NCBI GenBank assembly: GCA_000827325.1 | Contig: KN832894.1 | Location: 248,001-312,000, forward strand | Reading direction: 5' to 3' | DNA from: Oidiodendron maius Zn | Lineage: Eukaryota > Ascomycota > Leotiomycetes > Myxotrichaceae | Length of the DNA: 64,000 nucleotides | Part shown: piece after piece, positions 45,340-57,022 of the stretch | Position numbering within the stretch: the first letter of the stretch is position 1 | Layout of the letters: every line of letters starts with the position of its first letter | Position numbers and translations under genes: made by a program | Notes under the pieces: model-generated | What the model saw: only the letters and a program-made list of their open reading frames with translations | What the model was told of the DNA's origin: nothing | The model's database searches: none

Positions 45340-45552
45340 CTAGACGATTATGTTCTCGTAGCAAACCCTAAATAACGCTCCTTCAGAGACATCTGTTCCG
45401 TCGCTATTGTAGCTGCTATTTGTGTGCTCTACAGTTTTGTCGGAAATCATGTCGTCGTCGTCGCTATAGTTAGAGAGGTCATCGTCAGGCGGGGGATCGT
45501 TTTCAGCGTCACTATCGTCATCGTAGTCGGAGCGGGCGCCATTGTCACTCAA
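45340..45552 (-). CDS. Small acidic hypothetical open frame
   Basis: Frame of 70 residues starting MSDNGARSDYDDDSDAENDP and very rich in Asp and Ser, partly from a GTC/GAC trinucleotide tract near 45447-45462. No family recognised. It could be the first exon of a gene whose rest is lost, or a chance frame on a trinucleotide repeat. Confidence 0.2.
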   Translation of the reverse strand: MSDNGARSDYDDDSDAENDPPPDDDLSNYSDDDDMISDKTVEHTNSSYNSDGTDVSEGALFRVCYENIIV

Positions 45553-46244
45553 ACCAGATAGGTAGTAATGTTCATCTCCCCTCTGTGAGGTTGTTGGCTC
45601 GCTCTGGCCTTTAACGCATGGACAAATTCCGCCCGTCCTCGGCCAGTGTAGGCTTGGAAGAGCAGGATAGTAGCGACATCATGTCGAGCATCCTCGGACG
45701 AAAATGCCTCCCCTCTAATAAGGCAGTAATTAGTAAGATCGGCACCTTGCGCCGCTGTCTCCTCACCCCACAGCTAAGGCAAGACAAGCCGAGAGGAGGA
45801 ATTTACAAGCCAAGGAATCGACCTCGGGGTACTAATCACCCGATGCCCGAAATAACTTACTAACTCCTTAGGTCTGTAGCGCGATATACATACATGGGGA
45901 GGTAAGCTCGGATGCAACAGTACCCCTGCCTACGATATAAGGTCATTCTCTTCCTACGTCAAACCTCGTTGATTCACGCGGTTGCTTCAGGCTGGCTCTA
46001 TCGATAACTATAGTCCTCGGCTGTCTCTTTCCCCGTTTCTCCGTTCCTTTACAAGATCTAGATTGATGGACTCCGCCCGGAAAACGGAGCAAGAAGAAAA
46101 TACCCAGGTGTAGACATAAGAGTATACATGGGCCATCGTAATGATTTCAGTCGTTATCGCTACAGCGACGAAACTGTGACTACCGTCATCATTTATCGAA
46201 CCCATATCTAAATCTTCGCGTACTGAAGATAGTCATTGGCCAAC

Positions 46245-48014
46245 ATGTTTATATCTCTCCTGTGTCTCGTCAGCCTGGCTACAGTTGGTCAGTGTAGTCA
46301 GGCCATCCAAGCACAGATTTCCTCATCTGCCTCTAATCAAAGTGTTCTTGTTGCTAAGGACTTTACCTCCTTCTCAATTGAGTATAACAATCTTCCATAC
46401 TATGGAGGTTGGTCCGCCTCTCTTTAATAACTGTCCCTTTCTGTTTTATAGCACAGCTAAATATCAAGATAGGCAATCAGTCTCAGCCCAACCAGTTCTC
46501 TATTAATCTCTTATCTAATCTGGGTCGTATGACCGGGTTAATGCCCGTTATACGAGTAGGCGGAAGTACACAGTATGTGCCCTGGCTTTGTTTTCATGAG
46601 TGGTTTGGGGATCCGTCACCGTCGCTAATGAGCTGTAGAGACGACATTGTCTACAATGCATCCCTAACTATTCCCGAGTTTACGGACGGGGTCAGGGTCG
46701 GCAACCACCGACCTCTTATTTACGTAGGCCCATCTTTCTTCTCTTCTTACAACACTTTCCCCAATACCCGCTACATCCCTGGCATCAATCTCGCCATCAA
46801 CGGAACGGCTGGGATTAGTAGTCGCAAAGCCCAGATCGACCTCACTTGTAAGTCGCTCGGTGACAGCTTACTCATGTTCGAGGTGGGGAATGAGCCAGAT
46901 CATTTCATCAGTTACTTTAGAAGGCCCACCAACTGGACGATTGAACAATATGTCGAGGAATGGCTTGAGGCTAGTCAACTTGTTCTAGAAGAGACGTCTC
47001 GTGCCTGTCCGCAGATTGCGCGGAGGTCTCCAGGCTTCTTTGCACCGAGTTTTGGTGGCACAGATCTCGGGCAGCCATTCTCAGCATTGACGGCATTCCA
47101 GAATGGTCAGCTGTCAATGCATGATATTAGGCAAATCTCAATTCATAAGTGCGTTTTTTCACCTATCAACCGACCTCAATCAACGGCGGGAATTCGCCTC
47201 TCGGTGTTGATCTTGGAGATGTATTAATTCGGACTGCAGTTACATGGGTTCGGCAACCAACCCCACAGTCACTCTGCAAGGGACGCTCATGAACCACAGC
47301 TCCATTATGCACAGCCTCGCGGCTCATGTCACCCTCGCCGCCGAGTTGCGCAACTACACTACTGTTCCATACGTCCTTGGCGAGACCAACAGTCTCAGTG
47401 GAGGCGGCGCCTCAGGGCTCAGTGATGTCTTTGGCTCCGCTCTCTGGGTCGTTGATTATTCCCTTTACGCAGCATCTCAAGGCATCTTGCGCGCACACTT
47501 CCATCAGTCCACAACCTCTCCCTATACCGCATGGACACCGAATGGCACACTCACCACAAATCCACCATACTATGGCAATATCATGGTCAATGCCGCTATT
47601 AGCGACGCTCCTGGGACTGTCATTGCTGCTCTCGAGCTCCAGAACAACGAGGATCCGCGGGTCTCAGCTTACACCTTGCACGACTCTGGCAGAGAGCAAC
47701 TGCCTCGGGTGGTTATCCTCAATATGCGCGAGTGGAATTCCACCACTGTAGGTGCTCGGCCCTTACTGACATTTACCCTCGATGTTCCAGCAGGCGTGCA
47801 CGGCGCCCGTATTGAACGCCTGTCTGCGGCCGGAGCCGATGTTACGACGGGCGTCACCTACGCCGGAACGAGTTATGACTACGACCTTCGCCAAGGCAAG
47901 CCGGTGGTGGTGGATATAGCAGCAGCTACGGAGAAAGTCACGGTAAATAGGCATACAAACACGTTGATTGTAGAGATACAGGACACAGAGGGTGCTGTTC
48001 TACATCTTTTCTAG
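46245..48014 (+). CDS. Secreted glycoside hydrolase family 79 (beta-glucuronidase-like)
   Basis: Extracellular retaining glycosidase. Start at 46245 gives a signal peptide (MFISLLCLVSLATVGQCSQA). At least four exons: one ending at 46407, one from 46452 to the donor GTATGT near 46572, then one from near 46640, and a final exon from near 47243. Splicing restores IRVGGSTQDD and ISIHNYMG. The acid/base Glu lies in FEVGNEPDH, the nucleophile in VLGETNSLSGG, and a C-terminal beta-sandwich domain ends VLHLF. Fungal GH79 enzymes cut glucuronic acid or 4-O-methylglucuronic acid from arabinogalactans or from glycosides. The gene is intact. GC content is higher in the last exon. Confidence 0.87.
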
Positions 48015-51000
48015 CAGGATTGAGCCGACAGGAGCTTAGGCCCGCACTGCCGGCTCCATAGGTTCTCAGGAAGGAATCCAGTATATTAAATGAGCTTAAT
48101 TGCTAAACTTTATATGCCCATATCGATATAGTCAATACAATGAAACTGATTATTATCTACTCTTGAGGTTGTCGAGCAATTAACGTGTAAGGTTGGTAAC
48201 CGCGTCGTCCACATCCAGAGCGTGCGGAAGTGCAACCCACCCTGAATAAATGTCACCTCTTGCTGCGTCGAGTGGGGCTTAATTCAGGTGCACGTGTTGG
48301 GCTTGTACTTTCAGGTAATAATGCTCTGTATTTCTAAGGGAGGGTTCAACCACCACCTTTATACTTCGTGATCAGACTAGAATTCCAAATACAGTCTCAG
48401 ATAACTCAAATCAAGGGATTTCAGCATACATAACATGTACTCCTTCACACAGTCTATACTATTAGTGTTCAGAGCGTAAGTATCCGTATTTGAGTTAGTT
48501 ACTCAGCACCGAAACTGGACTAGCTTCCAAATACCGCAATACCTCTCTACTTTAGATCCTTCGAAACGCTTAACTCAGACGAGCATGAAATAACAGAATT
48601 TTGCCCTGTACATCTAACTAGAGCTTACAAAATCCTTCGAGATATATTCTTACAAGTTAAGTAGCTTTAAGGCGAAAAGTAGGGAGGTGACATTTATTCA
48701 AGGGGGGTGGATAGTAAAACCAACACAGAAAATTCGTCTGAATAGAGTTTAACGAAATTATGCCCCTGACGTTAATTCAGGTCCTTTAATTCGCTCAATA
48801 CACTCCAGCGCACTTTCTGGCGATGGGAATACCGACTTTATCTTCATCATGTCTGAGATCGCAAAGAAATGAGGTCCGGTGCCGATTTACCGATGGAAAA
48901 AAAGACTAATATGAAGAAGACCAGACGAAGAGAGACATGCCAACAAAAGCCGGCCTTAGAGCAAGTATGACGTTCAATAACGTGTTTCTTTCCTCGCTTT
49001 GAAACTCAGTTCCAAGGATACGACAGTGCACCTCTCCCATTCGGGATCGATGCTGAGTTAGGAGATCTTCTACCGTATAGCCCGCCTCGAAGTCCATCCT
49101 GGGATCAGCGCCGAATTGTCGCCTTGTCAGGTGCTTTATACAAGGCACTAATCAGGAGGAGAGCTGTCAAAGGGGGATGAGTTCTGCGTTTTGTGTCACA
49201 ACACAAGAGGCGGGGTCAAATTGCGCACACTGATTATTCGATGGACGTGTTCATAAGCTTGGACGTTTTTTTTTTTTGGCGGGTATTGGCAGGACACGAG
49301 ACAGGATCTCACTGAGAGAGTTATAATGTAATATCTACTTTAGCAAATATCTTCATTATTTAGCTGAGAAGACTGAGAGCGGGGAATACTTTGCTGCTAG
49401 AAAATTCAGCTATTTTGGCTGAACATTGTAATCGTTCATGATGCATGATTGATATGCTTGACAAGTGGTCTGTCAGTATTTTAGAAAAATCTATTTTTTT
49501 TTACCTAAAATTGAAAGCTAAGTCTCTTTTTTACGCTTCATCCATACCCCAAAATGTTTATGGATGGTGCCAGCCAGGCATCCTACGACTCGGCTCTTTC
49601 TCTGCAGTCTGGGAATTACGACTTGTGTATCTTTGCCACAGCCGCTTTCAGACTTCTCGGACCGCACATAGCCCGAGGGTCCGTTAATTTGATGCACACG
49701 TTATTATTCCGGTCATTAGACGAAACGTATACCCTTACGGAATAATTACTTGGTGACTTAGCATAACCAGGTACTAGACCGCCGTGCCTCATCCTACCCC
49801 GCTTTGGCGGCATATTTCTAGGAGGTAAATGCAACTTCTGGCCCTTAAGATCTAACCGATGATTGAATTATAGACAGTGGCGGGACAATCTCCGGGTATT
49901 TCTTTTCATTTTTCGAATGTTTCTTACAAATAGATTTACGTTTGAATGCTTTATACTATGGATTAACGCGTCTGAGTAACATTGAGCGTGTTGAACTCCT
50001 TGGCCCGATAGTGTATACTCCCGAGCTGATGAGCCTCTTAACTCATGCATATCAGTTTGGATCTATTGCGCTTAGAAGCATTTGTTATCATCATTATCCT
50101 AATACCCGAATAACGCCATGTGGGCATGCTGTGCTTCACTCATATGCTCCAGTTGAGTTGGCGTGCAGTCCGTTTGAATGACTGCAAGAATGTAGTAGTT
50201 CTTGTCGTTCAATTTCTCAATCTTAGGGGGGCTCCCTAGATCAAGTGATTTCCCACTCTCGGAAATGTTAATGGATGCAAATATTTACAGAACTCTCGTC
50301 GCAAGATGCATGAACAGTCCGTAAATCTGCTTCTAAACCTGTTAATAATAAATGAGTAATGATACAGGATCAAGTTGATCTTATGGCCACGACGAGCTCA
50401 TAACTTGTTAACAATACAGGTTCGATAAACGATACTGACACGCTCTGTGACAAGGGATACCTTTAGCTCCACTGCATTTAAGGGCTGCTCTTTGTATATT
50501 CGGGTTGCGCAAAAGAAAAACGGCTCGGTTGGCATTACTTCCTATATTTCACACGACTACCCTCCTTCGACACATGATAAGTTCACATAATGGAACTCTA
50601 CTTGGTATCTTGCAAATCTTGTAGAATGTGCTATAACTATTAATTGACAGATTACACCAAAATGGGTGCGAGAGCGAGCTGGGATGCATCTCCAGAGCAT
50701 GGGAGCTAGAAGAACCTGGCCAATTTGATAGTTGATATGCTATCTACTATATGGGTTAATTCAAGGCAGGAGTTCCAATTCATGCAGGACCAAGAGCCGA
50801 AAGAGCTTCGGGGGGCCTCGATACACATCAAGGAAATGATGGTTAATCGTAAGAGAAGCTCCACTTACTACAACCAAAGACAGAATCGTAGTTCGATAGA
50901 ACAATCTCTTTAGTTTTCTTATAATAAAATCAAAACAGCATGAATTTCAGATAATTCTGTGAGAATGCCCCTGAAATTTTCTAGAAAAGAGGCAACTGGA

Positions 51001-51371
51001 AATACTAGGGCATACTGGGATACCCAAAAGGTGGTTCTGGTAATCAAGCAGTATGTGAGCGTCTCGGTAAATTCGGAATAAATGTGGGGGGTTGTAGTAA
51101 AAAGCCGTTATTTAAACCAAACCTGCTCTATGCGGGGGATGTCCACAAAGTTTCTATAGGTGGGTAATTCTGGGTAGTTCCCTGACCCGATAAAAGTGGT
51201 TTCTGGGGTAATTCCCTACCTCTGTGATGTTACTGTATTGGCCTGCATACTCCGTTGGCTGGTACTGGGTATGGGTCACTTACACGTATATTTATTGAGC
51301 TTTCCTGATCTCGTTGCTGACTCCGCCTTTGAATAGACCACCATAGCAAGGTTCCGGCACAGGTAGCGAAT
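48015..51371. other. Gene-poor AT-rich stretch
   Basis: About 3.4 kb. It holds T-runs (for example near 49266 and 49494) and many short overlapping open frames without domains. One GCGGGGT copy lies at 49210-49216, away from any recognised gene start. No RNA gene, LTR or transposase recognised. Possibly old, diverged repeat or gene remnants. Confidence 0.45.
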
Positions 51372-52691
51372 ATGGAACAGTACTCGATCCTGTTTAGAAC
51401 CCTCGGCGGGTTCATGGTGGCGCTGGCTATTCTACTCAGCGGTAGCGGTCTCGCGCATGCGGCGCCAGGCTTGTCCGTGGCCCAACGCCCACCCATGGGA
51501 TGGAGCAGTTGGAGTTCGTTGCGCGGGAGCATCAGTGCGACCTCCATTAAGGCGCAAGCCTTAGCCCTGCACGACAATTTCCAGAAGTATGGCTACCAAT
51601 ACGTCAACGTCGACGCCGAATGGAACAGCGGCATCGATAAATACGGCCGGGTGACCTGGGACCCGAAGAAGTTCCCGGACGGCATCGCCCCGGTCGCCCA
51701 ATACGTGCACTCTCTCGGCCTGAAGTTTGGCATCTACCTGGTACCTGGCATCCCGGCCGCCGCGGTGGCCGCGAACTCACCGATCAAGGGGACCTCATAC
51801 CACATCAGCGATATCGCCGACACCAGCTTGCCCGGCAACACTGCGAACGACAGCTCTGCGGCTATCGACTACACTAAGCCTGGTGCGGCCGCCTACGTAC
51901 AATCGCAGGCTGATATACTCGCGTCGTGGGGTGTCGACTACATTAAGATGGACTTTGTCGGCCCAGGCGGCGGTGTCATTGCTGCAGATAACCGGGTCGA
52001 CATCGAACATTGGCACCAGGCGATCTTGGGAACTGGCCGTCCCATGCACCTGGAACTGTCCAACTCGCTCAGTTTCGCCGATGCGTCCACCTGGGAGCGC
52101 TACAGCAACGGTTGGCGCATCACCGGAGACATTGAGTGCTACAGCCACTGCACTGGCTTGACTAACTTCACTGTGCGCGTGGCCTTGCGCTTCGCCGACG
52201 TGCCCAAGTGGGTGCCGTTCGCCGGTCCTGGCCACTGGAACGACCTCGACTCCATTGAGGTCGGCAACGGGGCTGCCAACGGCCTCACCCCGGACGAGCG
52301 ACAAACCATGCTAACCCTGTGGTCCATCGAGTCCGCGCCGCTGCTGCTGGGCACCGACCTGACCAAACTCGACCCGTTCGATCTGACGCTGCTCACCAAC
52401 CCCGAGGTGATCGCCGTCGACCAGGCCGGCCACCCCGCACTCCCGGTGTCGCAGGCCACGCAGCAGCAAGTCTGGTTCGCCGACAACCACGACGGCAGCT
52501 ACACGGTCGCCCTGTTCAACCTGGCCAACACGCCTGCCACCGTCACCGCAACCTGGAGTCAGCTGGGTATCACCGGCCCAGTCACGGCGCGGAACCTGTG
52601 GACGCATACCAACCTTGGCTTGCAACCGGCCAGCTACTCCGCGAGCCTCGCCCCGCACGCGTCACAGCTTCTTCGCGTTGTCCCGTCGTAG
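51372..52691 (+). CDS. Secreted alpha-galactosidase, GH27, bacterial-like
   Basis: Intronless 439-residue secreted glycosidase. A signal peptide (GGFMVALAILLSGSGLAHA then APG) is followed by the GH27 barrel start QRPPMGWSSWSS. The catalytic nucleophile Asp lies in DYIKMDFVG, the acid/base Asp in RITGDIECY, and GPGHWNDLDSIEVG follows. A C-terminal beta-sandwich (about residue 355 onward, WFADNHDGSYTVALFNL) ends the protein. Third codon positions are mostly G or C, in sharp contrast to AT-rich flanks on both sides. Sequence style and lack of introns look actinobacterial. The frame is complete with start and stop, so the gene may work. Horizontal transfer is inferred. Confidence 0.88.
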   Translation: MEQYSILFRTLGGFMVALAILLSGSGLAHAAPGLSVAQRPPMGWSSWSSLRGSISATSIKAQALALHDNFQKYGYQYVNVDAEWNSGIDKYGRVTWDPKKFPDGIAPVAQYVHSLGLKFGIYLVPGIPAAAVAANSPIKGTSYHISDIADTSLPGNTANDSSAAIDYTKPGAAAYVQSQADILASWGVDYIKMDFVGPGGGVIAADNRVDIEHWHQAILGTGRPMHLELSNSLSFADASTWERYSNGWRITGDIECYSHCTGLTNFTVRVALRFADVPKWVPFAGPGHWNDLDSIEVGNGAANGLTPDERQTMLTLWSIESAPLLLGTDLTKLDPFDLTLLTNPEVIAVDQAGHPALPVSQATQQQVWFADNHDGSYTVALFNLANTPATVTATWSQLGITGPVTARNLWTHTNLGLQPASYSASLAPHASQLLRVVPS

Positions 52692-53408
52692 GGCTTTTAG
52701 TGGCCTAAGTAGACGTTAGCCAGGAGCCTGATAATATTAAAAGATAATATAGAGAACTTAACTCTAAGCCTATTCCCGGGATTCTTAATCATGACTATAC
52801 TACTTGATAGGCTTCTCATTAGGCTAAGTGTCTCAAGCCAGTAAAGATAGCTCTCCATATGTTTCAAGCCAAGCCCCGTTATCTCCTTCAGCTTCTCCTG
52901 TGGTGACAAATAAGCCCCCTTCAACATTAACTATACAGTCATGGGACTATAAATTTAATATAAGCCAATCATGTCTTTTTCTATTTTGGGTATATCTACC
53001 CTTTGTTAGTATAATTTGTGTAACATCTATTAGGATAATACTTATCATCACAAGGTCCAACATGATATCAAATTGCTTGACATGCATGCTTTCCAGCGGC
53101 ACAGCAATAAAGCACGGACTGCTGACGCCCCTTCGTAAGATGACGAGGAGCCTTGCTGCGAGGGGTTGAAAAATGTGACAAAATTGCAATACTTATGGAG
53201 TCAAGGCGATGAATATAATCCAGAACTAGTAAAAATTACTTATAACAGAATGTCATCTTACTGGTATCAAATTTCTGTACTTATTCTCGTCCTCATTACC
53301 TTATAGGTAAACCACCTCTCATCCTATATCTGACTCTAGGACTCACAATTCTTACCACCGAACTCGTTAGCCGCTTTGCACTAAATTCTTAAGTCAACAC
53401 AAACGACA
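52692..53408. other. AT-rich flank with repeat-like appearance
   Basis: About 0.7 kb directly after the GH27 gene, with a sudden drop in GC. Minus-strand open frames (52697-52927, 52947-53189) look like translated non-coding repeat. Not assigned to any element family. Confidence 0.35.
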
Positions 53409-55288
53409 ATGCGAGTCTTCGTAGCCATAGTAGCCATCCAACATGCGGCTATGCTCTCCCTTACGGAGCGTCATGATGTGCACACAAGGAGGATGGTCGC
53501 CCAGTCGTCAAGCTGGCACAAAGGACCTAGGGTTCCCGAGGATCAAATCATCCAGGTGAAACTTGGTTTAGCTACTCCACAGGCTAGCGTTGCTGCTGCC
53601 GAGGAGGTCCTCCAAGCCGTCTCGGATCCCGCCTCAGATACCTTTGGGCAGTATCTGTCCGTGGGAGATATTGCTAGGATCTTCGCCCCATCGCCAGAGC
53701 AGATACGCGAGACCGCGAAGTGGCTCAACGACTCAGGCATTCCACGCTCCAGTCTACGTATCAGCGCCCATGGTGACCGTATATCTTTTAATGCAACAGT
53801 GGGGCAAGCACAGCAGCTCGTGAACACACAATGGTGACAAAATACAGCTGGCTTGTGAATCCCTCAGCCTACCCATTAATGTATCCAGATATGTTGCCGT
53901 CGTGCTCCCTGGTATTGAGCTCGGCTCATTACCTTCTATCGCTTGAGGCATCTCCTCAAGCGCAAAAAAGAGCGATGATATCAATTGCTTCGAGTACATG
54001 ACACCAGACTGCTATAGATCGCTCTACAATATGCCTCCATTCGTGCCCAATTCATCTTTCCAGCCGAACAACTCTATCGGAATTTTGAAATAGCTTGGCA
54101 GACATGGCTGGTGGCGGATCTTGACACTTTTTCGCTAGTTTTTAGCTAGAACTTGTTGGCCATCGGCCACAAATGCTCCTCATCGACGGGGGTTATACAC
54201 AGGAGTTAATAGAGGCTTGGGAATTCAATCTAGAGTCTAAGCTAGATGTAGAATATACCATGTCACTAGGCCATCCGGTTCCCGTTATAGACATCCAAGT
54301 TGGAGATGAGTTCCTCGGGGGAGATACAAATACTATGCTAGCTGCATTTGACAAACGATACTGCGAGATGGCTTTGGAGGCAGATTTCGACCCCATCTAC
54401 CCTGACACGCAAAATCCTAGCGGATACAATGGGTCGGACTGCGGGAATGACGAACCTCCCCTCGTCATTTCCATATCATATGTCTGGGACGAAGCGTCTT
54501 TTCCTGACAGCTACCTCCAGCACGGATGTCTCGAGTTCCTGAAGCTAGCTTTGCGCGGTGTGAGCGTCATCGTCAGCTCTGGCGATACCTGCACCTCCTT
54601 CCAAGGTTTCAACTGTATTAACCCCACTACAGGCTAAGTTGTTGCCAATCTCAGAAAAGGATTCTTTACACCTGGATTTCCCGCATCATGCCCATGGGTC
54701 ACCGTAGTCGGAGGAACACAGCTCACAACTACCAACGCCAGCTGGACACCCGGGACCACTTCGGAGTTGTTCCCTCCAGAGACAGCGTTCAATATCCCTA
54801 ACCCGGTCTTTAGCTCCGGTGGCGGCTTCAGTTGGGTGTTCGACGCGCCGTTCTATCAGCGCGCTGCCGTAGCAGAGTACCTGGATGGTGACCTCCACGG
54901 ACACCTGTCGAACCTGTCGACCAGAGGATACTTCAACGACCGTGGACGTGGGTTTCTAGATGTGGCGACCATAGCGGCCTACGTGCTTGCAGAGTCAAAC
55001 GACGTCGAGTGGCTTATAGCAGGAACTTCAGTATCAGCGCCTGTGTTTGCGTCCATGATCGCCAAGATCAATGACGCAAGGTTAGCGGTTAGAAAGCGCT
55101 CCGTTGGGTTTCTTAACCCGGTGCTATACGGCCTTGGGCATGCTACGCTAAGGGACGTGACCCTAGGTTGGAACACTGGTTGTGGTGTGGATAAGGCGTT
55201 CGAGGCTTCTGCAGGTTGGGATGCTGTTACGGGGCTAGGATCTCCAAATTTCGAGAAGTTGTTAGAACTGTACCTAAGTCTACCATGA
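53409..55288 (+). pseudogene. Decayed sedolisin (S53, tripeptidyl-peptidase-like) gene
   Basis: Remnant of a secreted acid serine peptidase. An N-terminal pro-domain is readable (MRVFVAIVAIQHAAM, then KVKLGLATPQ-like and GQYLSVGDIARIFAPS) up to NATVGQAQQLVNTQW at 53837, where a stop follows. From about 53838 to 54172 only scattered family pieces remain (MTPDCYRSLYNMPP, QPNNSIGI) among stops. From 54173 to 55288 most of the catalytic domain is present, including GHPVPVIDIQ, VSSGDTC and the serine motif AGTSVSAP, with one in-frame stop near 54636. Some breaks could hide introns, but the middle stretch cannot be explained by simple splicing. The Ser motif is kept, so decay may be fairly recent. 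Confidence 0.8.
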
Positions 55289-55451
55289 TATTCCGAAGGA
55301 GGAATAGGTTACAATTCCAATCTTCGGGAAAGGAACTCTTCAATAAATGTAATACAACGTCCTCTTAGAAGGCGGTAGGTTTTGCTACATTTCGGTAGAT
55401 ACCAACAAATGCCCTAAGGAAGCTTATGGTCCCAAGGCAGCTCGAGCCCGG
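55289..55451. other. Short convergent spacer
   Basis: Between the S53 remnant and the hypothetical gene. Nothing seen. Confidence 0.4.
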
Positions 55452-56022
55452 TTATTCAGCTCTATTGTCTTTCGCCACACCCGACTCTTGTAATTCCATC
55501 TCGGCCACCATCGCTCTCTTCATTGAGAGGCACTCGTGCAGTTGAGCTAGCATAAGTGGAACAGGTCTAGTATTGATATAAAAATCGTCGAACTGCTTCA
55601 CTATATCCGGATAAGCAGCGAGACACTCCCTAGCCTTCCAGAGGTACTTCTCAGCCTCGTCGGGCTCTGCAAGGTGCTCAAACAACTGGGCCATGAGAGT
55701 TTCGTACTTCTTCCGGTCCGCATCTTTGACGACTTCCTGCTCGTGTGGTCAGAAAAACCGATTTTGCATGTCTACAGCAAAGCGCTAGCAGTGCCTCGGA
55801 AACGAGAAGCGGGAGTTCAGGGTAAATGCTACTTACTTTCAGGTCGAAAACAAAGTTTACAACCGGTTTGACGAGAGCTTCCTTTACGTCGACATCTGGA
55901 AATCGCTTCTGGAAGTCGAGGCTACTCTCTATAGAATCGGCGATGGACTGCTCGCGAGTCTGGGCTAGGGGCGCCATTCCCGATGGTGTAGGCATAGTTT
56001 GCGTCTTGTGTTGATTGCTCAT
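55452..56022 (-). CDS. Small hypothetical protein, two exons
   Basis: Two minus-strand exons, 56022-55837 and 55736-55452, join at donor GTAAGT and acceptor CAG. The junction reads VNFVFDLKEVVKDADRKKYE, giving a protein of about 156 residues. It is hydrophilic and predicted helical, with repeated acidic-basic helices (EPDEAEKYLWKARECLAA) reminiscent of but not clearly matching helical-repeat proteins. No signal peptide or membrane segment. I do not recognise a family. The clean splice and continuous frame argue for a real gene between a decayed peptidase and a repeat-rich region. Confidence 0.6.
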
Positions 56023-56707
56023 TCTGAAAGTTCAAGCAAGGTATTTGGGTTGAATAACAGCTTTAGTTGAGAGTGTCTGTCGATGTTATTGTTGGTGTTA
56101 GCGAACAGTTTGTCTCTCTTGGGAAGGTTAATGAACTGTAAGCTTAGGGTGTGTATCTAAGAAATAATCAAAAGGTTGGTGTTATGAGTAACATTGCCAC
56201 GTGTTCAACGAGTGTCAGGTGAATAGGGAAAGGTTGGAAAGCAGGGGGGCTGATTTCATGCACACCAACAATGGCTGAATCACGCTCTATATTTAGCTAT
56301 AACGCTACTACCACCACCATTACTATATATTATCCCCCCCCCGGTTTAATTGTATATCCTCCACTTATTTTAGCACCTTTGCTTATTTACTACTGAACCC
56401 TCTAGAATACTGATGGTTTAGCAGAATATAAGCAACCCTATAACACTTATACCTAGTATATAGCTATATAGAGACCCTTTGTAACTTCTAGAGGGTATAA
56501 TATTAGGTAGTTATTAATATAAATAGAGGGCCCACTTGATACTAACAGAGCTTAATAATATCACTGAATCTAGAAGGTAGTTATAAAGGAGGTAATAAAG
56601 TCACCTAATCACAAAGGGTTAATACCCTAACCCGGAATCTAGGCTAAGGAAAGGTAGCTTAGAGGCCCTATATTCAGATCCTGATTAATTGTCTATAAAC
56701 CTCTAAA

Positions 56708-57022
56708 TGTGACAACCTCACAGGTAGGCTTAACGATAGAGTCGCAAGTGAAAAGTGTTGTATTGTAACGCGAATACTAAGCTAAAGAGAGAAGAAGGAA
56801 AGGGCAAGAGCCTAGAAGGGGGCTTAAATATACAAATAGCTGCCGGGTTATCCTTTATCTGCAGCCTTCCTTTATCTGTAGCTGCAGCTTGATGCGGGTT
56901 GCTGTGGTCGACTGCGCTGCTAGCGTCTCGTTTAGACTAAGGTCCGTCGAATTGCCCAACAAATTGCCTACGGGCGGTTTATTATGTGACGGGCAATTTA
57001 TCAGGTGACCAGGGCTGTCACA
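56708..57022. mobile_element. Solo LTR of an LTR retrotransposon (fossil)
   Basis: 315-bp element that begins TGTGACAACC and ends GGGCTGTCACA, so it has TG...CA ends and short inverted termini TGTGACA / TGTCACA. It is flanked on both sides by TAAA (56704-56707 and 57023-57026), a 4-bp target-site duplication. No internal coding region or second LTR is seen nearby. The ends resemble fungal Ty3/gypsy-type LTRs, but family is not certain. The duplication is intact, so it is not extremely old; a date cannot be given from one copy. Confidence 0.7.

Larger units (their letters stand above)
44403..46244. other. Intergenic stretch with GCGGGGT site and one small acidic open frame
   Basis: About 1.8 kb between Erg28 and GH79 starts. 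Apart from an Asp-rich minus-strand frame listed separately, I see nothing recognisable. Confidence 0.45.

Noticed and set aside
49940-50181. Open frame of 79 codons in the gene-poor stretch
   Set aside because: Some regular helix-like composition, but no domain, no start context and no splice partners.
51795-52658. Long minus-strand open frames opposite the GH27 gene
   Set aside because: GC-rich coding DNA opens antisense frames by chance; the plus-strand frame has all GH27 motifs.
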